A DNA stretch of 12,539 bases from DATBAT01 sp036271375. Lineage in GTDB: Bacteria > Acidobacteriota > Terriglobia > Terriglobales > Acidobacteriaceae. Within the stretch, counting starts at the first letter, position 1; every line of letters starts with the position of its first letter. Below are positions 1 through 5,933 of this stretch, one piece after another. The notes beneath the pieces were generated by a model. That model was not told the origin of the DNA. It was given only the letters and a program-made list of their open reading frames with translations, and searched no databases. Where the stretch lies: NCBI GenBank assembly GCA_036271375.1, contig DATBAT010000045.1, forward strand, positions 1 through 12,539, in the 5' to 3' direction. A program made the position numbers and the translations under genes.

Positions 1-2
1 CG

Positions 3-1286
3 CTCAAGCCCACGGCAGACTCCGACATCCGTGCAGAGATCTGGCTACCGACTAAGAACTGGAACGGCAAATTTCTTGCCGTCGGCAGCGGCGGATGGGG
101 AGGCTCCATCGCCTACGACGCCATGGCAGACGCGCTTCGCCGCGGATACGCCACCAGCGCCACCAACGACGGACACAACGGCAGCGGCGCCAGCTTCATC
201 GTCGGGCATCCGGAAATGTTCATCGACTTCGCCTATCGAGCCGAACACGAAATGACAGTCGAAGCGAAATCGCTAATCAAAGCTTTCTATGGACGCGACC
301 CGCGCTACTCCTATTGGGACGGCTGCTCTGGCGGCGGACGCGAAGGGCTGATACAAGCCTATCGCTATCCCGAAGAATTCGACGGCATAGTCGCCGGCGA
401 TCCCGCGAACATACGCCGCAACTCATGGGCTCTCTGGCTTGCCACCCAAACTTTTAAAGATCCCGCTGCATACATTCCGTCGGAAAAATATCCCATGATC
501 CACCGCGCAGTGCTCGACGCCTGCGATGCCAACGACGGCGTGAAAGATGGACTCATAGAGAGTCCACAAAACTGTCACGTTGATTTCAAAACCCTGGAAT
601 GTAAAACTTCAGACACCACCAACTGTCTGACTACGCGCCAAGTCCAAACCGCGCAAACCATGATCAGTCCGGCAATCGCGACAAGCGGACAAGTTCTCTT
701 TCCCCGCCTGGAACCCGGCACAGAACTGCGTTGGGCACGTCTCGCCGGCGGACCAGAACCCGCCGCTCTATTCCTCGATGAATTCCGTTACGTGGTCTAT
801 CAGGATCCGCACTGGGATTGGCGCACCTTCGACCTTGATCGCGACTCAGCAAAAGCGCACACCATCGACAAGGACGTCGACGAACTCAACCCGAATCTTG
901 CCGCCTTCGCAAAACACGGCGGCAAGCTCCTTATTTATCACGGATGGGCCGACCAGCAAGTTGCCCCCGGCTCAAGCATCGAGTTCTACAAATCGGCAGT
1001 CGAGCAAAGCGGCGATCCAGCTCAAGCCTCAAACTGGATCCGCCTCTTCATGGCTCCCGGCATGGCACACTGCTCTGGCGGCGAGGGCCCTGACACCTTC
1101 GACAAGATCGGCGTTATGGAACGGTGGGTGGAACAAGGCAAAGCACCCGGGCAGATCATCGCCAGTCACGCTACAGCGGGAAAAGTAGACCGCAGGCGTC
1201 CGCTCTGCCCCTATCCGCAGGTGGGACGATACACAGGAAGTGGCAGCATAGACGACGCTGCTAACTTCACCTGCGCGAAACCGTAA
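3..1286 (+). CDS. Tannase/feruloyl esterase family protein, 5'-truncated by window edge
   Basis: This gene encodes a secreted alpha/beta hydrolase of the tannase/feruloyl esterase family, which cleaves ester bonds of plant phenolics such as gallate or ferulate esters. The frame is open from base 3 and reads WNGKFLAVGSGGWGGS well upstream of the first Met (base 123), so that Met is internal and the real start lies outside the window. The 427 visible residues contain the family's CS-D-HC arrangement: nucleophile in DGCSGGGREG (Ser codon 327-329), acid Asp in GWADQQV (951-953) and His in GMAHCSGG (1068-1070). A Cys sits directly beside both the Ser and the His, which are the two cysteines that form a disulfide in characterised members. 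Family members are usually about 500-560 residues, so roughly the first 100, including any signal peptide, are missing. Substrate cannot be deduced. It converges on the hydrolase remnant at 1326-1649. Confidence 0.9.
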   Translation, partial: LKPTADSDIRAEIWLPTKNWNGKFLAVGSGGWGGSIAYDAMADALRRGYATSATNDGHNGSGASFIVGHPEMFIDFAYRAEHEMTVEAKSLIKAFYGRDPRYSYWDGCSGGGREGLIQAYRYPEEFDGIVAGDPANIRRNSWALWLATQTFKDPAAYIPSEKYPMIHRAVLDACDANDGVKDGLIESPQNCHVDFKTLECKTSDTTNCLTTRQVQTAQTMISPAIATSGQVLFPRLEPGTELRWARLAGGPEPAALFLDEFRYVVYQDPHWDWRTFDLDRDSAKAHTIDKDVDELNPNLAAFAKHGGKLLIYHGWADQQVAPGSSIEFYKSAVEQSGDPAQASNWIRLFMAPGMAHCSGGEGPDTFDKIGVMERWVEQGKAPGQIIASHATAGKVDRRRPLCPYPQVGRYTGSGSIDDAANFTCAKP

Positions 1287-1292
1287 ACAACT

Positions 1293-1325
1293 GTGTCATC
1301 CCGACCGGAGCGGAGGAACCTTGTG
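1293..1325. repeat. Short TGTCATCC-type dispersed repeat fragment
   Basis: Just after the esterase stop the sequence reads TGTCATCCCGACCGGAGCGG followed by AGGAACC. It resembles the start of the two repeat blocks at 4350 and 4636 (TGTCATCCTGAGCGAAGC). Like those, it lies between convergent genes. The similarity covers only about 25-30 bases, so this is a partial or diverged member. Confidence 0.45.
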
Positions 1326-1649
1326 TCACCGCATCTCCTCCAACCACTTCTCGCCCTCGGGCCAGGGCCCATGCCCCGAAGCACCATTGATATGCCCGGC
1401 ATTCAGCAGCGTGATCAACCGACTCCCCCAAGCTGAAGCGAACAAATCAGCTCGCTCCATAGTCACGAAGGGATCATTCGTACTAGCCACCACCACCGAC
1501 CGGAACTGTATCTTCCGCAACGGCATCGGCACCCAGTCTGAGCAGCGCGGCATCTCCCAATGATCTTGCTTTACCCGGTAATGCTTAACGCCCCAAAGCG
1601 TCTGCCAATGCTGAGGCCCGGAATCTGAAAGTCCAGGAATGATAAGAAC
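1326..1649 (-). pseudogene. RBBP9/YdeN-type serine hydrolase remnant with internal in-frame deletion
   Basis: Read on the minus strand, one open frame encodes 107 residues that match the two ends of an RBBP9/YdeN family alpha/beta hydrolase (Pfam Ser_hydrolase). The N-terminal piece (codons from 1649) reads VLIIPGLSDSGPQHWQTLW, then QDHWEMP..SDWV. The C-terminal piece reads FRSVVVASTNDPFV, then NAGHINGASGHGPWPEG, which carries the acid Asp (codon 1475-1473) and the catalytic His. Family members are about 180-200 residues. The roughly 75-80 residues that should lie between DWV and PMPL, including the nucleophile motif (HSLG/GHSSG), are absent, and the join near base 1530 keeps frame. A TAA at 1652-1650 directly precedes the first recognisable codon and there is no good start upstream. 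The first in-frame ATG (1553) lies after the N-terminal strand. Without its nucleophile and start it is very probably dead. The deletion extent is judged from memory of the family. Confidence 0.75.
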
Positions 1650-1685
1650 TTAAGCGCGAGTCGTCATCGCGTAATTTTAGATGAA

Positions 1686-1727
1686 CCGAAAAAGCAAAAG
1701 GCCGCAGCGCGCACTGCGCCGCGGCCC
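1686..1727 (-). terminator. Intrinsic terminator of the ABM-like gene
   Basis: Bases 1700-1710 pair with 1716-1726 around a 5-base loop. The one non-Watson-Crick position (A1706/C1720) becomes a G-U wobble in minus-strand RNA but an A/C mismatch in plus-strand RNA, so the structure fits minus-strand transcription. In that direction the stem is followed by TTTTGCTTTTT. It lies about 20 bases after the stop of the gene ending at 1747, and would also shield the downstream hydrolase remnant from read-through. Confidence 0.85.
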
Positions 1728-1746
1728 GTATGTCGATCATGAATTC

Positions 1747-2022
1747 TTAACTCTTCATTTCCTTATCCAGAACAAACATCTTCACGGTTTCTTTCTTCAC
1801 GCCATCAAAGGCCATCGCCTCCGCCGTAGCCGGCAACTCCATGGCTTTCTTGTAGGCAGCGAGGTCTTTAGGCTCCATACACATCACTAGGTCTTTCCCG
1901 CTCAATGTGAATTGCACCGGGGCTCCCAGATTGTATGTACGCAGTAAATCTCCGTGAGTGCGGAACCCGGCTTCCCATTTCACTGGATCTTCGACCTGGC
2001 AGGTGAGAATTACCTTGGGCAT
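1747..2022 (-). CDS. Small ABM-like (dimeric alpha-beta barrel) protein of unknown function
   Basis: The gene encodes 91 residues with no signal peptide or membrane segment. It starts MPKVILTCQVEDPVKWEAGF and ends KETVKMFVLDKEMKS. The opening strand followed by a V.D..KW..GF.TH helix and a closing MFVLDKE strand resembles small stress-responsive or antibiotic-biosynthesis-monooxygenase-like proteins of the dimeric alpha-beta barrel fold. That is a fold-level impression, and no catalytic residues are identifiable. The start is well supported: an AGGAGT Shine-Dalgarno at 2034-2029 lies 6 bases before the ATG. A strong intrinsic terminator follows at 1686-1727, so it probably forms its own transcript or the end of one that includes the membrane protein gene upstream (84-base gap). 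Function unknown. Confidence 0.8.
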   Translation of the reverse strand: MPKVILTCQVEDPVKWEAGFRTHGDLLRTYNLGAPVQFTLSGKDLVMCMEPKDLAAYKKAMELPATAEAMAFDGVKKETVKMFVLDKEMKS

Positions 2023-2106
2023 TTACAAACTCCTGATGGATTGATATTGCCAAAACCGCACCAAGCCTACCACGCAGCACAAGCATCGCAAACTCCCGTC
2101 CACGTA

Positions 2107-2604
2107 TCACTTCGGTTGCAAGGAGTCAGCGGGTGTAGAGGCAGACGCATCGTGGAGATCCTTCAACGACTTCTGCCCTTGAAACCAACGAAACAATAAG
2201 AATGCGTGCACACCAAATGCCCACAAAGAAAACATCGTGATAAGCGCGATCATGTCCGCCGCATACAAAACGATACCGGCCAGGAATGCCCAACGTTGGC
2301 CGCCGCGTGCGGCAAACCCAAGTCCAGCCAAAATGGCCACCCAAAGCCCAGCGGCACCATACATCATTATCGAAAAACTCGGCGCCGAGCGGCCATAGTA
2401 GGCGAGGAGATCGATTGCGCCAATGTTGACCAGAATATTCAACCGCAACGGAAGCAATCCCGTACCGAGCGCTGCCAGGCCAGCGGCGATAAAGAAGTAG
2501 TTGGCATCGCTCTGACTCTCGGCACGCAGATCGGTAAGCCGTTGCTCCGCCGCGTGTTTATACTCCTGCTCGGTTTGACCTGCCCCGACATTTAAGGTTT
2601 GCAT
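2107..2604 (-). CDS. Hypothetical four-helix inner-membrane protein
   Basis: This 165-residue protein has a charged N-terminal segment (about residues 10-32, Glu/Arg/Gln rich) and then four hydrophobic stretches at about 35-60, 77-98, 104-122 and 123-140, consistent with four membrane helices. The RGGQRWAF motif lies between helices 2 and 3. The C-terminal tail (FQGQKSLKDLHDAS...) is polar and probably cytoplasmic. I do not recognise a named family; similar small four-helix proteins are common and mostly uncharacterised. A GGCAGG stretch 6-12 bases before the ATG is a modest ribosome-binding site. A possible -10 element (TATACT, 2637-2632) with a weak TTAGCC -35 at 18-bp spacing (2661-2656) lies just upstream. 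The gene is divergent from the MFS exporter and may be co-transcribed with the small ABM-like gene. Confidence 0.75.
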   Translation of the reverse strand: MQTLNVGAGQTEQEYKHAAEQRLTDLRAESQSDANYFFIAAGLAALGTGLLPLRLNILVNIGAIDLLAYYGRSAPSFSIMMYGAAGLWVAILAGLGFAARGGQRWAFLAGIVLYAADMIALITMFSLWAFGVHAFLLFRWFQGQKSLKDLHDASASTPADSLQPK

Positions 2605-2631
2605 AAGAACCTGCCTGACTAATGGCTTCGC

Positions 2632-2661
2632 AGTATAGACGAGTTACGAGTTGCTGGCTAA
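2632..2661 (-). promoter_or_regulatory. Possible sigma70-like promoter of the membrane protein gene
   Basis: On the minus strand TTAGCC (2661-2656) and TATACT (2637-2632) are separated by 18 bases, with the -10 element 27 bases upstream of the ATG at 2604. The -10 element is good and the -35 poor. This rests on motif reading alone. Confidence 0.3.
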
Positions 2662-2709
2662 CTGGTCCCGCACAAATCAAGTCTCCGCCCAGATCGTCTA
2701 TAACGCGCT

Positions 2710-2726
2710 CGAGACTGTCAGTCTCG
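2710..2726. repeat. Perfect inverted repeat in the divergent intergenic region
   Basis: CGAGACT and AGTCTCG form a perfect 7-bp stem with a GTC triloop. It lies about 80 bases upstream of the exporter start. A second short inverted repeat (AAAAAC-TAGA-GTTTTT) follows at 2730-2745. It could be an operator for either divergent gene or a leader hairpin of the exporter mRNA. No T-tract follows, so a terminator is unlikely. Confidence 0.45.
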
Positions 2727-2808
2727 CAGAAAAAACTAGAGTTTTTCGCGCACCGTCGCCATGGTTCTCATCATCCCTGTACCATAAGCGTCGGACCCTT
2801 TCGTATCT

Positions 2809-4038
2809 ATGGCCAGCAGCCCGGCATTTTTATCCCGTACATTTAGAGCTTTTCATTACCGCGACTTCCGCCTGATGTGGATTGGCGCTTGCGCCTCCAC
2901 CATCGGGACCTTCGTCCAGCAATTCGCGCAAAGCTGGCTGGTCTACGATCTCACCAAAGATCCGTTCTACCTGGGCCTCGATCTCTTCCTCGGCCAGTTG
3001 CCTATCATCATGTTTTCGCTGTTCGGCGGCGTCTTCGCCGACCGTCTGGATCGCCGCAAGATGCTGCTGGCTTCGCAATACATTCAAATGACGTGCGCCT
3101 TTACGCTGGCCGCTCTGTTCGCGCTGCATGTGGTTCACGTCTGGCACATTCTCACACTGTCATTCGTCGTTGGACTGGGACAATCCTTCGGAGGCCCTGC
3201 CTACTCAGCGCTGCTGCCTACGCTGGTCGACTCCAAAGATCTCTCGAACGCGATTGCCATGAACTCCATCCAGTTCAATCTCGCGCGCATTCTCGGCCCC
3301 ACCATCGGAGGCCTGGCCTACACCACGCTGGGCGCGACTTGGTGCTTCACGCTAAACGGCATTTCTTTTCTGGCGGTTATTGCCTCGTTATTCATGATTC
3401 ACGTGAAGTTCGTTCCGTCGAAATCGAAAGAGGCTGTGCTTACCAGCATGAAGGAGGGCATTCGATTCATAAGACAGCGCGACGGGATGAGCGCGCTGGT
3501 AGTCCTGGCCTTCTGCACCACGCTGTTCGGATTCTCCTTGAACGGATTTCTCCCCGTCTTTGTCCGCAACATCTTCCACAAGGGCCCAGAGACCTACACG
3601 CTCCTCTTGGTCTGCTCCGGTGCAGGATCAATCTGCGGCGCACTGTTAGTGGCCACGTCAGAAAAAATGAAAGGCCAGGGACGCTTAACTCTGTTCATCC
3701 TGGTGGCATTGGGTTTCGTCACTGCCGGCTTCGCTGTTTCGCGCTGGCTTCCCCTCTCCTGCCTGTTGATGTTTCTTGCCGGCACCGCCCTGATGGCGTC
3801 CGCCGCGTCGATGGTCTCGCTGGCTCAACTCATCGCCACCGACGCCATGCGCGGACGCGTCATGAGCGTCTACAACCTGGCCTTCCGTGCCGGGATGCCG
3901 ATAGGTGGGTTGGTCCTCGGCAAGCTGATCCCCATGTTCGGAGTGTCGGCAGCCCTGAGTGGCGCAGGCTGCGCACTGGTCGCCGTGTCGCTGTATTTCC
4001 TGTGGCGTTCGCGCGACAAAACCTTCCAGCCTGCATAA
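2809..4038 (+). CDS. MFS transporter, MFS_3 / EntS-like exporter type
   Basis: This 409-residue polytopic protein belongs to the major facilitator superfamily, closest in style to the MFS_3 group (enterobactin exporter EntS and related drug/siderophore exporters). The N-terminus has FRAFHYRDFRLMWIGACAST followed by VQQFAQSWLVYDLT, a hallmark of this group. The first cytoplasmic loop holds motif A as GGVFADRLDRRKML. Hydrophobic segments run through the whole length, consistent with 12 helices, and RGRVMSVYNLAFRAGMPIG near residue 350-370 is the matching loop in the second half. The start is the only reasonable one because a TAA closes the frame at 2785, but no clear Shine-Dalgarno precedes it. 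The gene stands alone, divergent from the membrane protein and convergent with the catalase operon across the repeat region. Substrate cannot be inferred; there are no siderophore genes nearby. Confidence 0.9.
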   Translation: MASSPAFLSRTFRAFHYRDFRLMWIGACASTIGTFVQQFAQSWLVYDLTKDPFYLGLDLFLGQLPIIMFSLFGGVFADRLDRRKMLLASQYIQMTCAFTLAALFALHVVHVWHILTLSFVVGLGQSFGGPAYSALLPTLVDSKDLSNAIAMNSIQFNLARILGPTIGGLAYTTLGATWCFTLNGISFLAVIASLFMIHVKFVPSKSKEAVLTSMKEGIRFIRQRDGMSALVVLAFCTTLFGFSLNGFLPVFVRNIFHKGPETYTLLLVCSGAGSICGALLVATSEKMKGQGRLTLFILVALGFVTAGFAVSRWLPLSCLLMFLAGTALMASAASMVSLAQLIATDAMRGRVMSVYNLAFRAGMPIGGLVLGKLIPMFGVSAALSGAGCALVAVSLYFLWRSRDKTFQPA

Positions 4039-4098
4039 CGAACCGCACAGTCGACCCATCCCAGAATTGCTCTTTCCCGAATCACCAGGAACGCGAGA

Positions 4099-4134
4099 GT
4101 GCCTCATCTTTCGCATTCTTTGCGAAAGGTGGGA
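4099..4134 (+). repeat. Hairpin repeat type 1, copy 1
   Basis: GTGCCTCATCTTTCGC, a short loop, then GCGAAAGGTGGGA. The inner stem CTTTCGC/GCGAAAG is extended outward by pairs that include T-G wobbles valid in plus-strand RNA, giving about 12 pairs. The same element recurs at 4498 and 4784. Confidence 0.7.
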
Positions 4135-4176
4135 GACCACGAAACAAGTGATACTGGTTCCGTCGGAGCGAGGAGC

Positions 4177-4194
4177 ATGTGGGGCGGACGCCCT
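4177..4194. repeat. GGGGCGGAC module, copy 1 (degraded)
   Basis: ATGTGGGGCGGACGCCCT matches the left half of the hairpin module at 4896-4922 (ATGTGGGGCGGACACTC). The right arm is not preserved here. Confidence 0.5.
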
Positions 4195-4199
4195 TAGTT

Positions 4200-4290
4200 G
4201 GCTGTCGAAATCCTCCGGCCTGCCACTATCAAAGAAGAACTCGAAATCGATGTGGGCGGCGAGCCGATGGGCAAGACCCACAAATCGATC
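4200..4290. repeat. GGCTGTCGAAATC plus EELEID module, copy 1
   Basis: GGCTGTCGAAATCCTCC (4200-4216) is followed, after 14 extra bases, by a ~60-bp module beginning GAAGAACTCGAAATCGA and ending GGGCAAGACCCACAAATC. Copies recur at 4527-4586 and 5158-5219, and the 17-bp leader recurs at 5141-5157. In one frame the module reads EELEIDVGGEPMGKTHKS. The flanks are unrelated and out of frame between copies, which argues against coding. Confidence 0.75.
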
Positions 4291-4349
4291 CGCTACGACT
4301 ACAAGAATGTTCGGCGCCGTAGGCGCGCAACTCACGGCGTATCCGTTTT

Positions 4350-4526
4350 CCACCACCAACCTGTCATCCTGAGCGAAGCAAGCACAAGCGAAGCGCAGTG
4401 AGTGCGCAGTCGAAGGACCTCGTGTCCCTACAACCCTAACGAGGCCTCCCTGGGAATTCTCACGTGATAGCCGCCAACCCGCCGCGCCCGGCCAGAGGTG
4501 CCTCATCTTTCGCGCCCTTTGCGAAA
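4350..4526. repeat. 177-bp repeat block A, copy 1
   Basis: Runs from CCACCACCAACCTGTCATCC through TGAGCGAAGCAAGCACAAGC, CCTCGTGTCCCTACAACCC and AACGAGGCC, to the hairpin ending GCGAAA. It matches 4636-4812 over the full 177 bases without gaps, with about 13 differences counted by eye. Internal pairings are GCGCA-GTGAG-TGCGC (4393-4407) and CCTCGT...ACGAGG (4418-4444). In the second copy the first hairpin's loop changes to GTTCG while the stem is unchanged. Confidence 0.85.
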
Positions 4527-4529
4527 AAG
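4498..4529 (+). repeat. Hairpin repeat type 1, copy 2
   Basis: GTGCCTCATCTTTCGC then GCCCTTT loop then GCGAAA, the right end of block A copy 1. Unlike copies 1 and 3, the outer right arm (GGTGGG) is missing: the EELEID module starts immediately, so the junction cuts into the hairpin. Confidence 0.65.
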
Positions 4530-4586
4530 GAAGAACTCGACATCGATCTGGGCGGCGAGCCGATGGGCAAGACCCACAAATCCATC
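4527..4586. repeat. EELEID module, copy 2
   Basis: Begins AAGGAAGAACTCGACATCGA and ends GGGCAAGACCCACAAATCCA. It differs from copy 1 at only a few positions and follows a truncated hairpin directly, without the GGCTGTCGAAATC leader. Confidence 0.75.
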
Positions 4587-4635
4587 CTACGACTACAACA
4601 ACGTTCACGCCCCGATGTAGTTTTACGTCCTATCC

Positions 4636-4812
4636 CCACCACCAACCTGTCATCCTGAGCGAAGCAAGCACAAGCGAAGCGCAGTTCGTGCGCAGTCGAA
4701 GGACCTCGTGTCCCTACAACCCTAACGAGGCCTCTCAAGGAATTCTCACTTGATAGCCGCTAAGCCGCCGCGCCCGGCCGGAGGGCGCCCATCTTTCGCG
4801 CCCTTTGCGAAA
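4636..4812. repeat. 177-bp repeat block A, copy 2
   Basis: Second copy of the block at 4350-4526, in direct orientation with an offset of exactly 286 bases and no indel. Differences cluster in a hairpin loop and in the segment just before the terminal hairpin. The intervening sequence (EELEID module plus about 50 unrelated bases) is not part of the block. Confidence 0.85.
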
Positions 4813-4820
4813 GGTGGGAT
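4784..4820 (+). repeat. Hairpin repeat type 1, copy 3
   Basis: GGCGCCCATCTTTCGC, loop GCCCTTT, GCGAAAGGTGGGAT. The full stem is CCCATCTTTCGC/GCGAAAGGTGGG, 12 pairs with one T-G that is a wobble only in plus-strand RNA. It overlaps the end of block A copy 2. Confidence 0.75.
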
Positions 4821-4895
4821 ACCAAGAACTAGAACCGAATGGGATTTTGGGCTTGTCGCCCGATGGAGAAATGTAGGAAGCCCCTGGCGCGCCAA

Positions 4896-4922
4896 AATGT
4901 GGGGCGGACACTCTTGTCCGCC
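4896..4922. repeat. GGGGCGGAC hairpin module, copy 2
   Basis: GGCGGACA (4903-4910), tetraloop CTCT, TGTCCGCC (4915-4922): a perfect 8-bp inverted repeat within AATGTGGGGCGGACACTC. The left arm matches the degraded module at 4177. Confidence 0.65.
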
Positions 4923-4975
4923 AAGCGGACGGCAAGAACCCCAGTCATGTCTGGTCCTACGTCTTCACCCAGCCG

Positions 4976-5020
4976 GTGCCCCTCCCTTAAAATCGCGTTC
5001 TTCGCGATTTTAGGGTGGGT
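4976..5020. repeat. Hairpin repeat type 2 (same flanks, different stem)
   Basis: GGTGCCCCTCCC leads into TAAAATCGCG (4988-4997), loop TTCTT, and CGCGATTTTA (5003-5012), then GGGTGGGT. The inner 10-bp stem is perfect. The outer arms (CCC.CCC / GGG.GGG) and the GGTGCC...GGTGGG frame echo the type 1 hairpins, but the inner stem is a wholly different sequence on both arms. Confidence 0.75.
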
Positions 5021-5140
5021 TGACTTACGTCCAGGCTCAAGCTTGCAGGGATGGACCTCCCTGCACAAGCGGCTGGTGAAATGGCCACGAGTTACCTGAC
5101 AGGAGGAGAAACCGAAGGCACCAAGGATACGGCCAAACCG

Positions 5141-5219
5141 GGCTGTCGAAATCTTCCGAGGAAGAACTCGAGATCGAGGTGGACGGCGGGGCGATGGGCA
5201 AGACGCACAAATCTCCATC
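5141..5219. repeat. GGCTGTCGAAATC plus EELEID module, copy 3
   Basis: GGCTGTCGAAATCTTCC (5141-5157) runs directly into GAGGAAGAACTCGAGATCGA and ends GGGCAAGACGCACAAATC. It is the most diverged copy of the module and lacks the 14 extra bases that separate the leader from the module at 4217-4230. Confidence 0.7.
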
Positions 5220-5244
5220 CAGAATGAAAGTTCAAGAAACTACA

Positions 5245-5278
5245 GATCGCGAAGCCGGAGTACGCCAGCTCCGCGATC
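5245..5278 (-). terminator. Terminal hairpin of the catalase/YciE operon
   Basis: Bases 5245-5258 and 5265-5278 form a 14-pair stem with a 6-base loop. Two positions are G-U wobbles in minus-strand RNA but would be C/A mismatches in plus-strand RNA, so the structure is selected, if at all, on the minus strand. It starts 10 bases after the YciE-like stop codon. Downstream is TGTAGTTTCTTG, which is only weakly T-rich, so it may act as an mRNA 3' stabiliser as much as a terminator. Confidence 0.65.
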
Positions 5279-5288
5279 CAGAACGCAC

Positions 5289-5891
5289 TTAACCAATCTG
5301 TTTCTTCCGAGAACCGGCTTTCCCATTGGCATTGGCTCTTGCCGGTTTCTTGGCCTTTCTCGCTCGATCCGCTCCCTTGCTGACATCGGGATGCGCTTTT
5401 GCGGCGGTCTCGTCATTGATTCCGCCTTCGGCGATCGAAGAAAGCTTTTCGTCGGCCGCTTCTTCTTCGTCCAGGTTTTGCTGCAACAACTTGGCGACCT
5501 CGGTGTGGCCCATCGCTTTAGCCCACGCGACCAGAGTTCCATAGGCGGCCATTTCGTAGTGCTCAGCGCGCTGTCCGGAACCGATCAGGCAGGCATCCAT
5601 CGCAGCATCATCGAAGTCTTCTTCCATCACCGACTTGCCTTCTTCGATGATCCCTTCGATGCCATCGCAATGTTTCCCTCTCACCCTTTCGTCCAAGCTG
5701 GCGAAAGCCTGTTCGAGACGCTTTACCTGACCTTGGGTCTCTTTCAGGTGGTCCTCGAAAGCCCTCCGAAGTTCGCCGGAAGACGATGCCTTCGCCATTT
5801 TCGGCAAAGCTTTGATTAGTTGCTTCTCTGCGTCGTAAGCGTCGCGCAGTTCGTCTAGGAAGGCATCGTGCAGTGTCTTTGTCTCAGCCAT
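5289..5891 (-). CDS. YciE/YciF-like ferritin-like protein (DUF892)
   Basis: The first ~155 residues form the four-helix DUF892 (YciE/YciF) domain, a ferritin-like fold linked to general stress. The start LHDAFLDELRDAYDAEKQL matches the family closely. Candidate metal ligands are Glu14, His48/Glu51, Glu110-His111 (in GQRAEHYEMAAYGTL) and Glu142-144 (in LDEEEAADEKL), assigned by pattern. Residues about 165-200 form a Lys/Ala/Arg-rich low-complexity tail beyond the usual domain end, possibly binding nucleic acid or another polyanion. The start is supported by AAGGAG at 5907-5902. The gene lies 42 bases after the catalase stop on the same strand, so the two are probably co-transcribed. A catalase next to a ferritin-like protein suggests joint control of peroxide and free iron. 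The biochemical activity of DUF892 proteins is not settled. Confidence 0.88.
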   Translation of the reverse strand: MAETKTLHDAFLDELRDAYDAEKQLIKALPKMAKASSSGELRRAFEDHLKETQGQVKRLEQAFASLDERVRGKHCDGIEGIIEEGKSVMEEDFDDAAMDACLIGSGQRAEHYEMAAYGTLVAWAKAMGHTEVAKLLQQNLDEEEAADEKLSSIAEGGINDETAAKAHPDVSKGADRARKAKKPARANANGKAGSRKKQIG

Positions 5892-5933
5892 AATTTCGTT
5901 GCTCCTTATTGTTTGCGTGAGTTTTAAGAATAA

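Larger units (their letters stand above)
4039..5288. other. Non-coding repeat mosaic between convergent genes
   Basis: About 1.25 kb lies between the exporter stop and the YciE-like gene stop. Its open frames are short, differ between repeat copies and resemble no protein, so I call no gene here. It is built from modules, in order: hairpin type 1 (4099), GGGGCGGAC module (4177), GGCTGTCGAAATC plus EELEID module (4200-4290), block A (4350-4526, ending in hairpin type 1), second EELEID module (4527), block A copy 2 (4636-4812, again ending in the hairpin), GGGGCGGAC hairpin (4896), hairpin type 2 (4976), GGCTGTCGAAATC plus third EELEID module (5141-5219), and the operon's terminal hairpin (5245). 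The modules are annotated separately. Confidence 0.8.

Noticed and set aside
2877..4151. A 424-codon plus-strand frame overlapping the exporter in another frame
   Set aside because: The Arg/His-rich translation has no hydrophobic pattern or motif, whereas the overlapping frame encodes a clear MFS protein with motif A.
4231..4290. The peptide EELEIDVGGEPMGKTHKS, repeated in three modules, as a possible coding repeat
   Set aside because: The frame is not kept upstream or downstream in any copy, and the third copy diverges. The repetition is explained by the DNA repeat.
3685..4608. A 307-codon open frame on the minus strand across the exporter 3' end and the repeats
   Set aside because: It overlaps the well-supported exporter antisense, and its unique part lies in repeat modules whose reading frames are not conserved between copies. 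The composition (Arg/Cys/Pro-rich) looks like a GC-rich shadow.
4350..4812. CRISPR-like array, because of regular repeat copies
   Set aside because: There are only two 177-bp copies, far longer than CRISPR repeats, and the material between them includes other repeat modules rather than unique spacers of constant size. No cas genes are present.
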